64,000 nucleotides of DNA from Gammaproteobacteria bacterium (lineage in GTDB: Bacteria; Pseudomonadota; Gammaproteobacteria; JAJPIJ01). Positions 62,148 to 64,000 of the stretch are shown in pieces. Numbering within the stretch: position 1 is the first letter of the stretch; every line of letters begins with the position of its first letter. A program made the translations under genes and the position numbers. The notes beneath the pieces are model-generated. The model ran no database searches, was not told where the DNA came from, and was given only the letters and a program-made list of their open reading frames with translations. The stretch spans positions 1-64,000 of the forward strand of contig JAJVIQ010000004.1 of the NCBI GenBank assembly GCA_022071965.1, read 5' to 3'.

Positions 62148-63515
62148 ATGAGCACCGAAGTGAACGGACTGTATTATCTGCCCGAGGCATCGGGCGCGGC
62201 GCGCGCCACGGACACGAATCGGGGGACGCCGACGACCAGCACGAGCGGCGGGGTGACGGTGGCGGTACTGGAGGGGCGCAACGGCGCACTGCCGGACATC
62301 CGTGATCCCTGGCAGCAGTGCCTCGCGGCGGCGCCGGATCACCAGCAACTCTTCAGCTTCGAATATTTCAGCGCGTGGCTGCGGTACGACGCCCGCGGCG
62401 GACGCTGGTCCGGGGAGACCCGGCTGCTGCTCGCGCACGACTGCGACGGCGAGCTCGTGGGCATCCTGCCACTGGCATGCAGGCGCTATGGCCTCCTGCG
62501 CGTGTGGATGCTGGCGGGACCCTACGAACCACTGCGCGGATTCGTGTGTCACCGGCGACTGGCGGCCGAGGTGGCCGAGGGCTTCGCGCGTCAGCTGGTG
62601 TCGATGCACGGCTGGCTGCAGGCGGTTCGGCTGGGGCCGATCGACACGAGCTTCCCGGAGGTCGCCCTGCTGATGGAACATATCCAGCGGCTGACCGGGC
62701 GGCTGGCCTCCTTCGTGACGCCCGCCGCGGTGTACGTCGCGAACGTGCCCACGACCGTGGCGCAGTTGCAGGAGCGGACGCGGGCCTCCAGGAGCCTGAG
62801 CCGCATCGCCTCGCGGCAGCGGCGGCTGGAACGGGAGGAGGGGATGCGCATCGGGCGCTACACCAATCCGACCGGTGAGCGGCTGCGCGGGGTCCTCGAG
62901 GAATGCCGGCTCGTGGAGTCGCGTTCCTGGCTCGCGTCGGCTCCGGACGGCCGCCTGCGATTCGACACGGACGAGCAGCTGAATTTCTGGCGGCACATCT
63001 GCGATCGGGATCCCTCGGCGCGCCGTGACATCGACTTCTGGGTGGTGTATCTCGGGCAGAAGCCCGTTGCGTTCGACGTCGTGATCACCCTCGGCACGGT
63101 TCGCCACCTCTACGCCGGACAGTATGACGATGATTACGCGAAGTACGGGCTCGGCTGGATGCTCTGGATGGCCTATACCCAGGACGGCGTCGAGCGCGGC
63201 GTGCGCACGATCGACATGGGTACCGGCAGCGTGGAGTACAAACAGCAGGCAGGCGGTGCGGTGTTCGACGTGCGCCGCGATGCATGCCTGCTTCCGGGCG
63301 GCGTGTTCGGCACGCTTGTCGCAAAGATGCTCTCGTCCGGGCGGTGGCGCAGGCTGTGGGGCCGTGTGCGGCAGTGGAGGCGCACGGGCCTGACCGGCAT
63401 CCTGACAGTGGCCGCGAGCCCGCAGACCGGGATGGTCGTGGTCAACGCGAGTGACGATCTCGTCGCGACCCCCGTGCTGTTCGTGATGCTGCAGGCGCTC
63501 GTCGCCGTGGTCTAG
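62148..63515 (+). CDS. CelD/FemAB-like GNAT acetyltransferase (paralogue 2)
   Basis: A 455-residue protein clearly related to the one at 40471. After a Ser/Thr-rich start, QLFSFEYFSAWLRYDARGG and LLLAHDCDGELVGILPLACR parallel the first half. SLSRIASRQRRLEREEGMRIGRYTNPTGERLRGVLEECRLVESRSWL and YAKYGLGWMLWMAYTQDGVERGVRTIDMGTGSVEYKQQAGG parallel the second. A C-terminal extension (WRRTGLTGILTVAASPQTGMVVVNASDD) is absent from paralogue 1. GTG 62118 and ATG 62139 are alternative starts. Probable acyltransferase in polysaccharide or lipid modification; substrate unknown. Confidence 0.83.
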   Translation: MSTEVNGLYYLPEASGAARATDTNRGTPTTSTSGGVTVAVLEGRNGALPDIRDPWQQCLAAAPDHQQLFSFEYFSAWLRYDARGGRWSGETRLLLAHDCDGELVGILPLACRRYGLLRVWMLAGPYEPLRGFVCHRRLAAEVAEGFARQLVSMHGWLQAVRLGPIDTSFPEVALLMEHIQRLTGRLASFVTPAAVYVANVPTTVAQLQERTRASRSLSRIASRQRRLEREEGMRIGRYTNPTGERLRGVLEECRLVESRSWLASAPDGRLRFDTDEQLNFWRHICDRDPSARRDIDFWVVYLGQKPVAFDVVITLGTVRHLYAGQYDDDYAKYGLGWMLWMAYTQDGVERGVRTIDMGTGSVEYKQQAGGAVFDVRRDACLLPGGVFGTLVAKMLSSGRWRRLWGRVRQWRRTGLTGILTVAASPQTGMVVVNASDDLVATPVLFVMLQALVAVV

Positions 63516-63749
63516 GGGGTTTCCGCCACGGCGGCGGGACGACCACGAGGCTTGTGGCCGGGGTGCGTTGTGGTCCGCGAAGGATCGTGTGGGCCACCGT
63601 GGCGTATGCCCGGGTGCCGCGCCTCCGCGCTTCGAGCGCCTCCCGGCGTTCCAGCTTCTCCAAATTCCGGCTTCTCCATCATGATCGTCTCGAGCTCCGC
63701 ACCCGGTGCGGGCCCGGATCCCGTCGCGATCGCCGGCCGCCGGATGCCG

Positions 63750-64000
63750 CTACATCCGCTCGTCGTGATGCGCGCCGCCGCGCAGATCCGCCATCTCGGG
63801 CGTGACCTCCTCGAACCGCAGCACCTTGCCGCCGTGCTTCTGCGCGAAGGCCTCGGCGTCCTCGCGGCGGCTGAAGGCCGCGAAGGTGGGGCCCATGGAA
63901 CCCATCATGCCGCTGCCCCGGACATAGAACGCCCGGAGCGCATCGATCCATTGCCCTCGAGGCTCGTTCCAGTCCGCCCTGGCCATGTCCTGGGTGTAGG
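63750..64000 (-). CDS. nosL: NosL, nitrous-oxide reductase accessory protein (C-terminal part)
   Basis: Only the C-terminal half is in the window; the frame runs on beyond 64000 (YTQDMARADWNEP). GQWIDALRAFYVRGSGMMGSMGPTFAAFSRREDAEAFAQKHGGKVLRFEEVTPEMADL follows NosL closely: the IDA-x-x-A-x-YV, GSMGPTFAAF and AEAFA-x-x-HGG-x-VL-x-F elements are all present. NosL is a copper chaperone lipoprotein needed for the CuZ centre of NosZ. The Met/His-rich end (GGAHHDERM) could bind copper. Other nos genes should lie to the right. The 63516-63749 interval holds nothing clear. Confidence 0.85.
   Translation of the reverse strand, partial: YTQDMARADWNEPRGQWIDALRAFYVRGSGMMGSMGPTFAAFSRREDAEAFAQKHGGKVLRFEEVTPEMADLRGGAHHDERM

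Overview
The window is GC-rich, densely packed DNA with bacterial ribosome-binding sites and Gram-negative cell-envelope genes: outer-membrane barrels, a patatin-Omp85 fusion, a YiaV/YiaW pair and a lipobox protein. It most likely comes from a pseudomonadote, probably a gammaproteobacterium, but no rRNA or tRNA gene is present to fix the taxon. I saw no insertion sequence, phage gene or CRISPR array.

Region 1 (1-8.3 kb, minus strand) is one long operon: a DUF3141 protein resembling PHA synthases, phosphate acyltransferase, acetate kinase, 3-hydroxybutyrate dehydrogenase, AtoD/AtoA CoA-transferase, FabI, a GNAT protein and the first codons of an RRM protein. Together these could turn 3-hydroxybutyrate into acetyl-CoA, acetate and ATP, with FabI as a possible NADH sink. 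Divergent from it (8.5-13.8 kb, plus) are PPK2, an unknown coiled-coil protein, a VIT1/CCC1-like protein, a SulP transporter and a BASS-like symporter.

Region 2 (13.9-28.7 kb, plus) holds DUF2092 and Gln-rich DUF6515-like exported proteins, a large sulfatase, an octaheme cytochrome c with TPR repeats, an outer-membrane barrel, a lipoprotein/membrane-protein pair, a SpoIIAA-like protein, beta-carbonic anhydrase, an AsmA-like protein and a second sulfatase behind a good sigma70-type promoter. Region 3 (28.7-45.3 kb) is mostly envelope functions: YiaW-YiaV and a small exported protein (minus), an unknown exported protein, an MscS-family channel, DUF4105, a PlpD-type phospholipase, a phospholipase-D-like protein, a CelD-like acetyltransferase, a Gfo/Idh oxidoreductase, a degenerate receiver, a PfpI protein and a soluble patatin.

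Region 4 (45.6-53.1 kb) looks like a catabolic operon (metallo-beta-lactamase fold, FAH, cupin, SMP-30, sulfatase, outer-membrane barrel) with a divergent AraC regulator. After it come a 5'-truncated DUF4239 remnant and a DUF2934 protein. Region 5 (54.4-59.5 kb) is a tightly overlapping operon of acetyl-CoA synthetase, 2-oxoacid dehydrogenase E1alpha, E1beta and E2, and an acyl carrier protein. The right end has a DadA-like oxidase, a RidA protein, a second CelD-like protein and the 3' part of nosL, which points to nitrous-oxide reduction genes beyond the window.

The most interesting signal is regulatory. A palindrome with core GGACYWWRGTCC occurs in several intergenic regions: upstream of the DUF3141 operon, the DUF2092 gene, yiaWV and the divergent 31.5-kb gene, with a looser copy upstream of the 22.2-kb lipoprotein gene. 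In five cases a -10-like hexamer lies 19-21 bases downstream. The core matches the mycobacterial DosR dormancy box, and the downstream genes fit an oxygen-limitation or persistence programme. I infer a DosR-like (NarL/LuxR-type) regulon; no matching regulator gene lies in the window.
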